From: Acholeplasmataceae bacterium | Lineage (GTDB): Bacteria; Bacillota_I; Bacilli_A; ML615J-28; CAG-313 | DNA length: 57,106 nt | Direction of reading: 5' to 3' | Assembly: GCA_012838545.1 (NCBI GenBank) | Contig: DUPC01000053.1 | Location: 1-57,106, forward strand | In this document: in pieces, positions 16,495 to 25,433 of the stretch | Numbering within the stretch: position 1 is the first letter of the stretch | How the letters are laid out: the number at the start of each line of letters is the position of its first letter | The notes under the pieces: generated by a model | Database searches by the model: none | Told to the model about the DNA's origin: nothing | Seen by the model: only the letters and a program-made list of their open reading frames with translations | Position numbers and translations under genes: made by a program

Positions 16495-17706
16495 TTATTT
16501 ATCAGGAATTTTTGGCTTTTTTGAATGGGTTAAACCCTTATTAATAACATTTTCGCCAAACGATTCTTGTAAAGATGCTACTAATTTATTCACGGAATGG
16601 TGCTTTTCTTCTTCATCGCAATCGTCAAAAATCGACAATTGTCTGACCTCTTCTTGGGCTTTGATTAACTTGCTTGACCCAACGCCAAGTAGCCGCACGG
16701 GTGTTTCCCCATCGTAAAGTGAATCAAACAAAGCGCTGATAACCCGATTGATTTCATGGTCGTTATTAGTGGGATTGTCAAGCGTTCTGGTTTTGGATAC
16801 CGTCTTAAAATCGTAATAACGGATTTGCACCGTAAAAGTATAAGCCTTTAAGTTCCTTTTTTCTAAACGGTTCGCCACGCTATTGGCCAATATTTTTAAG
16901 GTCATTTTCATATTGGGTATCAAATATTCATCATGGTCAAAAGTTTGGGAATTACTGACAGAACTGACTTCTTGGTGGCTGTTTAAATCGATTTCTTTTG
17001 AACCCTCGCCGTGGGCATGGGCATATAAGGCTTTCGCGTTAGTTGGACCTACGGTTTCTTCCAACATTTTCATATCCTGGTAATTCGCTAAATCGCCTAT
17101 TGTCTTAATGCCAATCATTTCCAGTAAGGGAAAGGTTTTTTTACCAACACCAAACATTGCAGAAATAGGCAACGGCCACATTTTTTCTGCAATTTCCCTT
17201 TTCCTTAAAACCGTGATTCCCATCGGTTTTTTCATATCAGAAGCCATTTTTGCCAAAAATTTATTCGGTCCGATGCCGATGCTGACGGGTAAATGGAGTT
17301 GATTCCAAATATCTTGTTGAATTCTTTCCGCAAGTTCCAAAGCGTTTTCCGTTTCGCATCGTTCCGTAACATCCAAATAACCCTCATCAATACTGCCTGG
17401 TTCCACCAAAGGGGTAACGGTATATAAGAACTCAAAAAAGAGGGAAGAATATGACTGGTATAATTCCATGTGCGGTGGGATAATATAAAGGTTGGGACAT
17501 AGTCTTAATGCTTCTTCAAGCGGCATCGCCGATCTCACACCGTACTTGCGCGCTTCATAACTGGCGGTGAGAATGATGCTGTGGCGACGGATTTGCGAAT
17601 TAGCTATTACTAAAGGAAGCCCTTTTAACTCAGGATTTTCCGCAATCTCACAACTGGCAAAAAAGCAATTGAGGTCTATGTGGAAAATAATGCAATTTTT
17701 TTTAAT
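16495..17706 (-). CDS. dinB: DNA polymerase IV (Y family), apparent ATT start
   Basis: A translesion polymerase of about 403 residues. The active site begins with FHIDLNCFFASCE near residue 8, followed by SYEARKYGV and RSAMPLEEA, then SIDEGYLDVT near 105 with the catalytic Asp-Glu. The little-finger domain occupies the last third. The frame containing the essential N-terminus has no ATG, GTG or TTG upstream. The best start is ATT at 17704-17706, behind AAGGAAGTGAT, a near-complete Shine-Dalgarno. Alternatively one A is missing from the A8 run at about 17696-17703, which would join a GTG at 17712-17714 to the gene. A start at the internal GTG near 17538 would delete catalytic residues. No LexA-like box was seen. 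Confidence 0.88.
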   Translation of the reverse strand: MKKNCIIFHIDLNCFFASCEIAENPELKGLPLVIANSQIRRHSIILTASYEARKYGVRSAMPLEEALRLCPNLYIIPPHMELYQSYSSLFFEFLYTVTPLVEPGSIDEGYLDVTERCETENALELAERIQQDIWNQLHLPVSIGIGPNKFLAKMASDMKKPMGITVLRKREIAEKMWPLPISAMFGVGKKTFPLLEMIGIKTIGDLANYQDMKMLEETVGPTNAKALYAHAHGEGSKEIDLNSHQEVSSVSNSQTFDHDEYLIPNMKMTLKILANSVANRLEKRNLKAYTFTVQIRYYDFKTVSKTRTLDNPTNNDHEINRVISALFDSLYDGETPVRLLGVGSSKLIKAQEEVRQLSIFDDCDEEEKHHSVNKLVASLQESFGENVINKGLTHSKKPKIPDK

Positions 17707-17734
17707 GATATCACTTCCTTTTTTTAAAAAAATA

Positions 17735-17743
17735 TGATATACT
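17735..17743 (+). promoter_or_regulatory. Extended -10 promoter of the small basic membrane protein gene
   Basis: TGATATACT, an extended -10 element (TG at 17735-17736, TATACT at 17738-17743), lies 45 bases upstream of the ATG at 17789. AAAAGGAG precedes the ATG as ribosome binding site. Confidence 0.5.
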
Positions 17744-17788
17744 ATTAATACTTATGATATTATTATAAATGATTAAAAGGAGTTTACC

Positions 17789-17983
17789 ATGAAAAAAGAT
17801 AAAAAAGATAAAAAACAAAAAAGAAAATTTATTGAAAAAACAACAAGAGCCGATAAAACGAATGAATTTATCGTCAGGGACACTCCTACAAAAACATGGT
17901 GGGGAAAATTAATTTTAATAATCATCCTCGTTGGATTTGTCCTCCTTCCATTTATCGGATTATTGTTTTTGCTTTTTAACTAA
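17789..17983 (+). CDS. Small tail-anchored basic protein
   Basis: A 64-residue protein. Its first 20 residues are almost all Lys, Asp, Gln and Arg, then comes a polar stretch and a single hydrophobic C-terminal helix (about residues 41-63). It would be a tail-anchored inner-membrane protein with a positively charged cytoplasmic part. The layout recalls SecE, but no SecE family sequence signature is visible, and no secE neighbours (rpmG, nusG) are present. It is transcribed alone, divergently from dinB, with a good ribosome binding site and a strong terminator. The function is unknown. Confidence 0.75.
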   Translation: MKKDKKDKKQKRKFIEKTTRADKTNEFIVRDTPTKTWWGKLILIIILVGFVLLPFIGLLFLLFN

Positions 17984-17985
17984 TT

Positions 17986-18025
17986 AAAAGGGACTAAAGT
18001 TTTCCAGAACTTTAATCCCTTTTTT
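17986..18025. terminator. Bidirectional terminator between the small basic protein gene and spo0A
   Basis: AAAAGGGACTAAAGTT pairs with AACTTTAATCCCTTTT around a six-base loop (one mismatch). T7 follows on the plus strand, and TTTTAATT on the minus strand. Confidence 0.85.
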
Positions 18026-18030
18026 TACTT

Positions 18031-18825
18031 TTATGCTACCATGCGTAATTTTTTTAATTTCTTATGTTTTAACCTCAACCTATCCGAAATCATCGCCACA
18101 AATTCCGAATTGGTCGGTTTGGATTTATTGTAGCTTATGGTGTAACTGAAAATATCACTGATAGCTTCAACATTTCCTCTCACCCATGCTACTTCAATTG
18201 CATGACGAATTGCCCTTTCAACCCGGGATGCGGTGGTGTAATAACGGTGCGCAATTTCTGGATAAAGCGTTTTGGTTATTGAACCCAGCAACTCGACATT
18301 ATTATATACCATCGTGATTGCTTCACGTAAATACAAATATCCTTTAATATGGGCGGGTACACCAACTTCGTGCAAGATATCGGTAATTTCAGAATCAAGA
18401 TCGATATTGTCATATTCGAATTGTTGTTTTGGCAAACGGTCTTCCATTTGTGTTAATCCTACAACTAATTGGTAAAAATTATCCATATTAATTGGTTTCA
18501 TGATGACATAATCCACATTTAGTTGACTGAGCTTTGAAGTAATAAAGTTACTAGTGAATTGGGTCATAACCACAATTCTTTTTGGTTGAATGTAACGGTC
18601 TTTTTTTGTCCGTAACTCTTCAATTACTTTCATTCCATCACAGTAAGGCATAAACAAATCAACAAGCAGGACATCAGTCTCAGTAACCCTCAAGGCATTC
18701 AAGAGACTGGTCCCGTCAGTGTGAGTACTGATTATTTGGACATCTTCTTGATTCTTAAAATATTCTTTAAATGCATCAATCCGATCTTGCCCTTCATCAG
18801 CTACCATAATCCTTAATTTTTGCAT
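18031..18825 (-). CDS. spo0A: Sporulation master response regulator Spo0A
   Basis: A 264-residue response regulator. Residues 1-120 are a receiver domain with the acidic pair in MVADEG, the phosphorylated Asp in LLVDLFMP near 57, a Thr in VVMTQF and the Lys in VIMKPI. The C-terminal effector domain matches Spo0A closely: [19 protein letters not shown], then the recognition helix region [15 protein letters not shown], and [17 protein letters not shown] at the end. It binds 0A boxes (TGTCGAA) and commits the cell to sporulation. It lies directly downstream of spoIVB and recN, the order conserved in endospore formers. One small change: the acidic pocket has DE where Bacillus has DD, and the following NRE is not kept. 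Confidence 0.97.
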   Translation of the reverse strand: MQKLRIMVADEGQDRIDAFKEYFKNQEDVQIISTHTDGTSLLNALRVTETDVLLVDLFMPYCDGMKVIEELRTKKDRYIQPKRIVVMTQFTSNFITSKLSQLNVDYVIMKPINMDNFYQLVVGLTQMEDRLPKQQFEYDNIDLDSEITDILHEVGVPAHIKGYLYLREAITMVYNNVELLGSITKTLYPEIAHRYYTTASRVERAIRHAIEVAWVRGNVEAISDIFSYTISYNKSKPTNSEFVAMISDRLRLKHKKLKKLRMVA

Positions 18826-18974
18826 CTCAAAACCCCCATTTCAAAATAATTTTATCATTATTGATTTTTGTTTGCAAACCAATAATTAAAATATTTTGTT
18901 AACCTTTATTAATGATTGACAAAAACGGGGGGTTTTTTGCCAATTTCTGCTGTTTTTTTTCGAAGTTACATCAA

Positions 18975-18996
18975 TTTTTGTCAAATTTTGTCGATT
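18975..18996. promoter_or_regulatory. Tandem 0A-box-like heptads upstream of spo0A
   Basis: Two copies of a TTTTGTC(A/G)A pattern lie exactly 10 bp apart: TGTCAAA at 18979-18985 and TGTCGAT at 18989-18995 (plus strand). A third TTTTTGTCAAT lies nearby on the minus strand at about 18912-18922. The consensus 0A box is TGTCGAA. The sites overlap the end of spoIVB, about 150-170 bases before spo0A, consistent with autoregulation of spo0A. Confidence 0.4.
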
Positions 18997-20018
18997 TGCG
19001 CAAGTTCTTTCAGCATCCATTCAATGTGAATGGCATACCCAACAAGCGGATTATCTACTGTTACATGGGATATAGCGCCGACGATTTTACCGTCCTGAAT
19101 GATGGGACTGCCGCTCATCCCCTGGACTATTCCTCCAGTCGCTTCAATTAATTTTTCATCGGTTATTTTGACTTTGATACCTTTGACATCCGTCTCTTCT
19201 TGCCTTTTCACCGAAATTATCTCGAGCGAAAATTTCTCAACTCTTCCGCCCTCGATGACTGTCATAAAATAAGCCTTGCCTTGATGGACTTCATCTTGGG
19301 TTGCAACTTCCATTGGCTTTTTGCTTAAAATTGATGGTTGATGCATGATTCCAAAAAGACCGGTAACACTATTAAGGGAGAATTTACCCCATTCTTCCTT
19401 TTTTAAAACAGCTCTTTTTTCACCAGGTGTGCCGGGAATGGCACGTTTAACCGATTCCACCGATGAGGATAGTACCGTTCCTGTGACTTTACCAAGCGAT
19501 ATAGTGGCATCAAAAACACCATGACCGAGAGCACCAAACTTTTTTGTGGCAGGATCAATAAAGGTTAAGGTACCAATCCCCAGAATCCGGTCCTTAATAT
19601 ATAATCCAATTGATTTTTCCTGCCTTGTGGTAGTATAAACCATAATCATTGTGGTATGTACTACCCCATTTCTTTCTATAATCAATTCTACCGAATTTCT
19701 TTCGCAAATCTGCAAATAATTGATTAAATCTTGGTTGGAACGAACCGGTTTACCGTCAAAGACCATGATTCGATCGCCTGGTTCGATATTGCTGTTTTTC
19801 CACGGCATCATTTTTCCCGATTGTGTTTCCACTTGATATTTTCCTGCTACGTAAACACCCGTGTCAAGTCTGATTCCGATGGTTTCGCCCCCGGGAAGCA
19901 AAGTATAATTGGTGGCACTTAAGGATAAATGGGGTTGGGTAAATAGAAAAGTTGCAAAAAAAATTAAAATGAGGGCAATTTTGACAAAAAGCAATCTTTT
20001 TAGACTAAACCATTTCAA
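18981..20018 (-). CDS. spoIVB: SpoIVB intercompartmental signalling serine protease
   Basis: A protein of about 345 residues. An N-terminal signal/transmembrane segment (about 8-30) is followed by a PDZ domain (about 75-145) with DRIMVFDGKPV, and an S55 peptidase domain (about 150-345). The catalytic His is in GALGHGVFD and the Ser in VQGMSGSPIIQDGKIVGA. In sporulating cells it is secreted from the forespore and triggers activation of pro-sigma-K by cleaving SpoIVFA. It starts with TTG at 20018, seven bases after AAAGGAGG. The position between recN and spo0A is the conserved one. No obvious sigma-G promoter was found upstream; an 18-bp palindrome lies there instead. Confidence 0.96.
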   Translation of the reverse strand: MKWFSLKRLLFVKIALILIFFATFLFTQPHLSLSATNYTLLPGGETIGIRLDTGVYVAGKYQVETQSGKMMPWKNSNIEPGDRIMVFDGKPVRSNQDLINYLQICERNSVELIIERNGVVHTTMIMVYTTTRQEKSIGLYIKDRILGIGTLTFIDPATKKFGALGHGVFDATISLGKVTGTVLSSSVESVKRAIPGTPGEKRAVLKKEEWGKFSLNSVTGLFGIMHQPSILSKKPMEVATQDEVHQGKAYFMTVIEGGRVEKFSLEIISVKRQEETDVKGIKVKITDEKLIEATGGIVQGMSGSPIIQDGKIVGAISHVTVDNPLVGYAIHIEWMLKELAQIDKI

Positions 20019-20072
20019 TCTAATACCTCCTTTTGTGTCCGATTAAAAAATAAAAATTTTTTTTTATTTTTT

Positions 20073-20090
20073 GACACAATATATTGTTTC
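20073..20090. promoter_or_regulatory. 18-bp near-palindrome in the spoIVB upstream region
   Basis: GACACAATATATTGTTTC is palindromic apart from one mismatched pair, with a perfect 12-bp core ACAATATATTGT (20076-20087). It lies between the recN terminator and the spoIVB start. It is overlapped on the plus strand by a TTGACA hexamer. It has no T run and is too AT-rich to be a terminator, so it may be an operator. Confidence 0.35.
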
Positions 20091-20098
20091 CTATTTTA

Positions 20099-20138
20099 TA
20101 AAAAAAAGTATCTAAAGATATTGGTACTTTAGACACTT
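20099..20138 (-). terminator. Terminator of the nusB-recN operon
   Basis: On the minus strand AAGTGTCTAAAG pairs with CTTTAGATACTT around a nine-base loop and is followed by a run of about eight T. It separates recN from spoIVB, so the sporulation genes form their own unit. Confidence 0.85.
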
Positions 20139-20167
20139 TTTTATTTTTTTTAAAATTTTTAACAAAT

Positions 20168-21847
20168 TTATTTCCAATGATTGATCATGTCTTTAGCTAA
20201 TGCTAAAACGGAATCATCCTGTACATCCGGGGATAGCATTTGGGCAATTTCTTGGATTCTTCTTTCCATCGTTAATTCTTCCAAAACGGTGACAGTGCGA
20301 CCACCGATGGTTTTTTTGGAAATGAAAATATGATGGTCAGCACTGGATGCAACAATCGGCAAATGAGTAATTGCCAAAACCTGAGTATCTTTACTGATGG
20401 TTATTAGTTTTTTGGCAATGGCGCTTGCGACGGCACCGCTTACACCTTGATCGATTTCATCAAAAATCATCGTAGCTAATTTCATATTTTTCAACAGATG
20501 CGTTTTTAAAGCCAACATAATCCGGGACATTTCCCCGCCCGAGGCAACTTTTGTGATATCGCGAAGTGGTTCTCCAACGTTGAAGCTGATTAGGATTTCC
20601 AGATTATCCGTTCCATGAGAATGAAAAACAGCGCTATTAAACATATCGCTAAAAACAACATCTTTAAAACAGATTTCCATTTGCACATGGACCAAATATA
20701 GTTCCGCAAGGGTATCTTTAATCGCTTGTTCTAACTTTAGGGCATTTTCTTTGCGTTTACTTGATAAAGCAATAGCGACTTCCACCAACTTATCGTAAGC
20801 AATCTTAACATCCTTTTCCGCATCCACCAAAAAATCATCCAATTGAGCAAATTCGTTGATTCGGTTCGATAATTCGGTTTGGAAACCAATCAATTCCGGA
20901 ATTGTTTTTCGATAGCGGCGTTTTAAATCCTTTAAAAATTGCAAACGTTCATTGATTTGATTCAAACGTTTTTCATCAAATGATAAATGCGATAACTCCG
21001 AAGAAATAAATCCGGCAAAATCGTCGATTTCATAATAAGCGTTGTCGATTTGGGTGACATGTTCAGAAAAGCGATTGTCGATTTTGGATAATTTTTGCAA
21101 TATCGAACCGATTTCAAAAAGCGAACCAGTAATATTATTTTCTTCAAGTAGCTTTTTAATAGATGCTAAATTTTTGAAAATATTTTCAAAATTATTTAAA
21201 ATGTATAATTCTTGTTCCAAATCCGTTTCTTCGTTTTCCGATAATTTGGCGTTGATTAATTCAGTGACTTGAAAACGCATGAATTCCAATTGATTGGCAT
21301 CTTCCGCAGCTCTTTTTTTAAGACTCCGGTAGCGTTTCAAAGCTTCAAGATATTTGGATAATAGGTTTTGGTATTCCCGCAAAATTTGTTTAGATTCTTC
21401 CGTTTCGATGAAATCAAGATAATGGATTGTCTGAAACATCTTCTTCGTATCATCTTGCGTATGGATATCCGCTAGCAACCCCGCAATCGCGTTTAATTCA
21501 TTGACCGTAACCAAGATACCGTTGATTCGGGTCGTTGTTTTGCCGGTAAGAGCAATTTCTTTACGGATGGTTAGTTCCCGGTCAGGGGTTTTGTCGATGC
21601 CAAAACTTTGAAGCAATTCGGATATCTTATCGCTGTAATCGGAAAAAACTCCTTCAATTATCGCTTTTTGATATCCGGACCGAACCATCGTGGATGATGC
21701 GCGATCGCCCAATAGGAGTCCAATCGCATCAATTATGAGCGATTTACCGGCTCCTGTTTCCCCGGTTAAAATGGTTAACCCCGGCTTAAAATCAATCTCG
21801 ATATTGTCGATAATAGCAAAATTTTGTACTGTTAACATCGAAAGCAT
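20168..21847 (-). CDS. recN: DNA repair protein RecN
   Basis: A 559-residue SMC-like ATPase that acts at double-strand breaks. Walker A is GETGAGKSLIIDAIG near residue 30, the ABC signature is VASGGEMSRIMLALK near 430, and Walker B is TMIFDEIDQGVSG near 465. The middle (about 150-370) is coiled coil. It starts six bases after the dxs stop, with a GGAG site. The recN-spoIVB-spo0A order is typical of spore-forming Bacillota, though the argR gene usually found before recN is absent here. Confidence 0.97.
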   Translation of the reverse strand: MLSMLTVQNFAIIDNIEIDFKPGLTILTGETGAGKSLIIDAIGLLLGDRASSTMVRSGYQKAIIEGVFSDYSDKISELLQSFGIDKTPDRELTIRKEIALTGKTTTRINGILVTVNELNAIAGLLADIHTQDDTKKMFQTIHYLDFIETEESKQILREYQNLLSKYLEALKRYRSLKKRAAEDANQLEFMRFQVTELINAKLSENEETDLEQELYILNNFENIFKNLASIKKLLEENNITGSLFEIGSILQKLSKIDNRFSEHVTQIDNAYYEIDDFAGFISSELSHLSFDEKRLNQINERLQFLKDLKRRYRKTIPELIGFQTELSNRINEFAQLDDFLVDAEKDVKIAYDKLVEVAIALSSKRKENALKLEQAIKDTLAELYLVHVQMEICFKDVVFSDMFNSAVFHSHGTDNLEILISFNVGEPLRDITKVASGGEMSRIMLALKTHLLKNMKLATMIFDEIDQGVSGAVASAIAKKLITISKDTQVLAITHLPIVASSADHHIFISKKTIGGRTVTVLEELTMERRIQEIAQMLSPDVQDDSVLALAKDMINHWK

Positions 21848-21853
21848 AGGCCT

Positions 21854-23683
21854 TTACTCCTTTAATACTTTGATTAAGTCCGAATATGTAATATGGTGTA
21901 GTGCTTTCAGTTCTTCTACTTTTCCGGTATCTAAAAAGGTTTCCGGCAAAGCGATAGAAGTTAAAGAAATATCTGGCATGGCGCTTTTTATCATTGTTGC
22001 CAGCGATGAACTTTCAATCACTTGTTCATAAACAAAAAGGTGAATATTTTGTTGGCCGATTGTTTTCAACATTTGATAGTCCACCGGTTTGATAAACCGG
22101 GCATTTATTAACCCTATAGAGTCCTTAAGTCCGGCTTGTTCTAAAGCCTCTTTAACTCCCAAAACATCAGGTCCGTAGGTAACAACGGTTTTAGGTTTTA
22201 AAGGAAAAATAATATCCCAAGTTCCATAGGTAATTTCTTTTACTTGCATTGGCGGCAAATCGACAAACGATTGCTTCGGATATCTTAAAAAGAACGGCCC
22301 TTCTTGATGGTTTAGCGCTACCTCCATTATGGAAACAGCTTCTTGAGGATCCATTGGCATTGCTATCGTAACATGGGGAATGCTTGATAGAAAGGCAATG
22401 TCATAAATACCTTGATGGGTATCACCGTCATCGGGAACGATGCCGCTTCTGTCCACGCAAAAAACAACCGGCGTTTTTGTCCGTGCCACATCATGGACAA
22501 TTTGATCATAGGCGCGTTGCAAAAAGGTCGAATACATAAAGACTATCGGCATTAAGCCTGCTTGCTGCATCGCACTCGCCATAACCACTGCGCTTTCTTC
22601 CGCAATACCTACATCGATAAAACGATTGGGAAATCGATGTTTGAATTGTTGCAATCCCGATCCCAAGGCCATAGCAGGGGTGATGACCGTGATTAAAGGA
22701 TTTTCGCGACATTTGTCCATTAAATAATCGGCAATAATTTCCCCGTACATTTTTTTGTTTGGATGGCCTTTAACGATTCCCGATGCAATATCAAACGGTC
22801 CCACGCCGTGCCAAATTCCCGTATTATCTTCCTCTGCAAACCCGTAACCTTTCCCTTTTTGCGTCTTTACGTGCAAAACTACCGAATGTTTGGCTTTTTT
22901 TGCGTATTTAAAAAAGGTTTCCAGTTGAGCAATGTTGTGTCCGTCAATCCCTTCAAAATATTGAAACCCCAGGGAAGAAAAAAACTGATTGTCATAAACA
23001 TATGATTTGACGCTCATTTTAAAACGGTTCAAAAAACGGCCCAAAAACTTCGGCCTGTTCGGCGATTGCCTTCTAACCCGAATTCGATTGAATGTTTTTC
23101 CCAGCGAGCCAATGTTTTTGGATATGCTCATCTCATTATCGTTGATTATGATAATCAATTTATATTGGTGATTTTGACCCAAAAAATTCAAAGCTTCAAA
23201 GGCCAAGCCATTGGCAACAGATGCATCGCCTACCACAACCACAATTTCTCCGATGTCGCTTGCGTCCTGATGTTTGGCAATCGCAAATCCAAGACCGGCA
23301 GAAAGGGATGTGGAACTATGTCCGGCTTCGAAAATATCGTGAATGCTTTCACTTTTTTTGGCAAATCCGCTTAATCCGTTCATTTTACGTAAATTTGGAA
23401 AATCTTTCCCTCGACCTGTTAAGATTTTATGGGCATAGGTTTGGTGGGAAACGTCAAAAATTATTTTATCAAGCGGACTGTCAAAAACCCGATGCAAGGC
23501 AATCGTGAGTTCCACTGCCCCCAAATTGGAAGCTAAATGGCCGCCATTTTGACTGACAACCTCTAGAATTCTTTTTCTTATGGCTTCAGCTAAAGATAAA
23601 AGTTCGTCTTTTTTCAGCGTTTTTAAAGTGGCCAAAGAAAAATGATCTAAATCAATCAATTGGGTTATTGGTTTTTTAGGCAT
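21854..23683 (-). CDS. dxs: 1-deoxy-D-xylulose-5-phosphate synthase
   Basis: A 609-residue thiamine-diphosphate enzyme that condenses pyruvate and glyceraldehyde-3-phosphate, the first step of the MEP isoprenoid pathway. The N-terminal part has the ThDP-binding GDASVANGLAFEALNFLG (about 155) ending in the NDNEMSIS motif, and DVSHQTYAHKILTGR near 80. The central pyrimidine-binding domain contains DVGIAEESAVVMASAM and DRSGIVPDDGDTHQG. The C-terminal transketolase domain is complete. The length is near the family norm of about 620. It sits between xseB and recN; ispA, which often lies between xseB and dxs, is missing here. Confidence 0.97.
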   Translation of the reverse strand: MPKKPITQLIDLDHFSLATLKTLKKDELLSLAEAIRKRILEVVSQNGGHLASNLGAVELTIALHRVFDSPLDKIIFDVSHQTYAHKILTGRGKDFPNLRKMNGLSGFAKKSESIHDIFEAGHSSTSLSAGLGFAIAKHQDASDIGEIVVVVGDASVANGLAFEALNFLGQNHQYKLIIIINDNEMSISKNIGSLGKTFNRIRVRRQSPNRPKFLGRFLNRFKMSVKSYVYDNQFFSSLGFQYFEGIDGHNIAQLETFFKYAKKAKHSVVLHVKTQKGKGYGFAEEDNTGIWHGVGPFDIASGIVKGHPNKKMYGEIIADYLMDKCRENPLITVITPAMALGSGLQQFKHRFPNRFIDVGIAEESAVVMASAMQQAGLMPIVFMYSTFLQRAYDQIVHDVARTKTPVVFCVDRSGIVPDDGDTHQGIYDIAFLSSIPHVTIAMPMDPQEAVSIMEVALNHQEGPFFLRYPKQSFVDLPPMQVKEITYGTWDIIFPLKPKTVVTYGPDVLGVKEALEQAGLKDSIGLINARFIKPVDYQMLKTIGQQNIHLFVYEQVIESSSLATMIKSAMPDISLTSIALPETFLDTGKVEELKALHHITYSDLIKVLKE

Positions 23684-23714
23684 GTATTATCCGCCTTTCT
23701 TTTTAATTAGGGTG

Positions 23715-23933
23715 TTATTTGAGTGGTACCTCACCGCTAGGGGTCATTTTATTGATTACTACTTCCTTGGCTTCATCCAAGCGTTTTTTGCATTCGGCAC
23801 TTAAGGCTATGCCTTGTTGGTATTTTTCCACTGATTCTTCCAAACTCAAAGTGCCGCTTTCCAAAGCTTCCACAATAGAGCTGAGTTGAGTCAATAATTG
23901 TTCAAAAGTTAAATTGGCAAAATCATTCTTCAT
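23715..23933 (-). CDS. xseB: Exodeoxyribonuclease VII small subunit
   Basis: A 72-residue all-helical protein with the family pattern FEQLLTQLSSIVEALESGTLSLEESVEKYQQG (in two parts: FEQLLTQLSSIVEALE and SLEESVEKYQQG). Several small subunits coat one XseA subunit to form the single-strand-specific exonuclease. It lies 51 bases after xseA and 31 before dxs. Confidence 0.95.
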   Translation of the reverse strand: MKNDFANLTFEQLLTQLSSIVEALESGTLSLEESVEKYQQGIALSAECKKRLDEAKEVVINKMTPSGEVPLK

Positions 23934-23984
23934 AGATTTTTATCTCCTTTATTTTTCGTTAAGAAAACTTAATTAAACCTTTTC

Positions 23985-25433
23985 TTAAGAGTTTTTTTGG
24001 TTTTCGTTTTTGACGATTTTGAAAATATTGGCATCAACATGACCGTCTATCATCCGTACCTTTATCGGAAGTCGGGGATCAAGCCCCGCAACCGAACTTT
24101 TAACCATTTCGTTTTGGTAGACGATGCTGTAGCCTTTTTTCATTAAGTTCAAAGGGTTTAGAATAATCGTTTTTTCGATTAGGGTATTAAGCCTTTTTTC
24201 GTTATTATCCAGTAGCGAAAATATTCTTGTTTTGATGGTTTGGTTGAAACCCTCAATTTGTTTGTGATAATTAACAATACGCTCGATTATTATCTCTTTG
24301 CGTAAACGCTTGGTGCTGGTGGTTAAATTTAAGCTAAATTTATCCAAACGATTTTTCAAGGCAATATCCAAACGATTACGATACTGAGTTAAATGTTTTT
24401 CCGTTTCCGCCATCTTATAAAGCGGCGAGGAAGTTTGTAATCGGTGATGAACGGCCTCATAATGGCGAACAATTCCTTGCAAAAGATCGAAGAAATTGGC
24501 TAATCCATAAGAAGATGATAATTTTTGCCAAGCAGCTTGTTTCTTCTCCACTCCGGAAACCGTTGCTTGAAACAAACGTTGTTGCATATGTTTTACGTGA
24601 TTTTCCACGTCCTCACGCGACTTGGAAAGGAGGATAGCGGCAGCGGTTGGGGTAGCGGCACGTTCTGAGGCAACAAAGTCGCAAATTGTGACGTCTCCCT
24701 CATGTCCCACTGCGGAAACAGTTGGAATAGGCGAAGCAAACAAAGTACGAGCCAACGCTTCATCGTTAAAGCAAGCTAAATCTTCAAAACTTCCGCCCCC
24801 TCGACCGATTATCAAAACATCATGGGTTTTATTGGCATAAACTTCTTTCAAAGCTCTGATTAAGTCTGCGGGTGCATCCCTTCCTTGCACAAGGGCAGGG
24901 TATAAGGTTATCTTGGCAAAGCTTAAACGGCGACTGAAAGTGGTTATCATGTCATTGATGGCTTCTCCGGTGGAAGCAGTTATTATCGCTATGCTTTTTG
25001 GGTATTCCGGTAAAGGAAGTTTTTTGGCCGGGTCAAACAAACCTTCTTTCTGTAATTGGTCTTTTAGTTCTAAAAACTGTTGATACAACAGACCTATACC
25101 CGCTTCGGCCATTTTTCGAACATTGATGGAATAAATCCCCCGCTTTTCGTAGATTTGCACTTTTCCCACAACCTGAACCATCATACCGTCACGCGGCGTG
25201 AACTTTAAACTTTGGTTATAAGACGCAAACATCGTAGCGCTGATTTCTGCATTCTCATCTTTTAAAGAAAAATAATAGTGCCTGCCCGATTGTTTAAAAT
25301 TGGAAATTTCCCCCTGTAAATATACTTCTTGCAAGTGTTCATCCATTTCGAACTTGTAACTTAAGTATCTGGTAAGGGCAGTAACACTTAAAAAGCGAAC
25401 ATCTTTAAACAATTGCTCATTTGTCATTTTCAT
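23985..25433 (-). CDS. xseA: Exodeoxyribonuclease VII large subunit
   Basis: A 482-residue catalytic subunit of exonuclease VII, which degrades single-stranded DNA in both directions. An N-terminal OB fold (about 15-110), with VYLQGEISNFKQSGRHYYFSLKD, binds DNA. The catalytic domain has IGRGGGSFEDLACFNDE near 205 and SAVGHEGDVTICDFVASERAATPTA (given in pieces: SAVGHEGD and DFVASERAATPTAAA) near 240. A long coiled coil follows. The start overlaps the nusB stop (ATGA). Confidence 0.96.
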   Translation of the reverse strand: MKMTNEQLFKDVRFLSVTALTRYLSYKFEMDEHLQEVYLQGEISNFKQSGRHYYFSLKDENAEISATMFASYNQSLKFTPRDGMMVQVVGKVQIYEKRGIYSINVRKMAEAGIGLLYQQFLELKDQLQKEGLFDPAKKLPLPEYPKSIAIITASTGEAINDMITTFSRRLSFAKITLYPALVQGRDAPADLIRALKEVYANKTHDVLIIGRGGGSFEDLACFNDEALARTLFASPIPTVSAVGHEGDVTICDFVASERAATPTAAAILLSKSREDVENHVKHMQQRLFQATVSGVEKKQAAWQKLSSSYGLANFFDLLQGIVRHYEAVHHRLQTSSPLYKMAETEKHLTQYRNRLDIALKNRLDKFSLNLTTSTKRLRKEIIIERIVNYHKQIEGFNQTIKTRIFSLLDNNEKRLNTLIEKTIILNPLNLMKKGYSIVYQNEMVKSSVAGLDPRLPIKVRMIDGHVDANIFKIVKNENQKNS

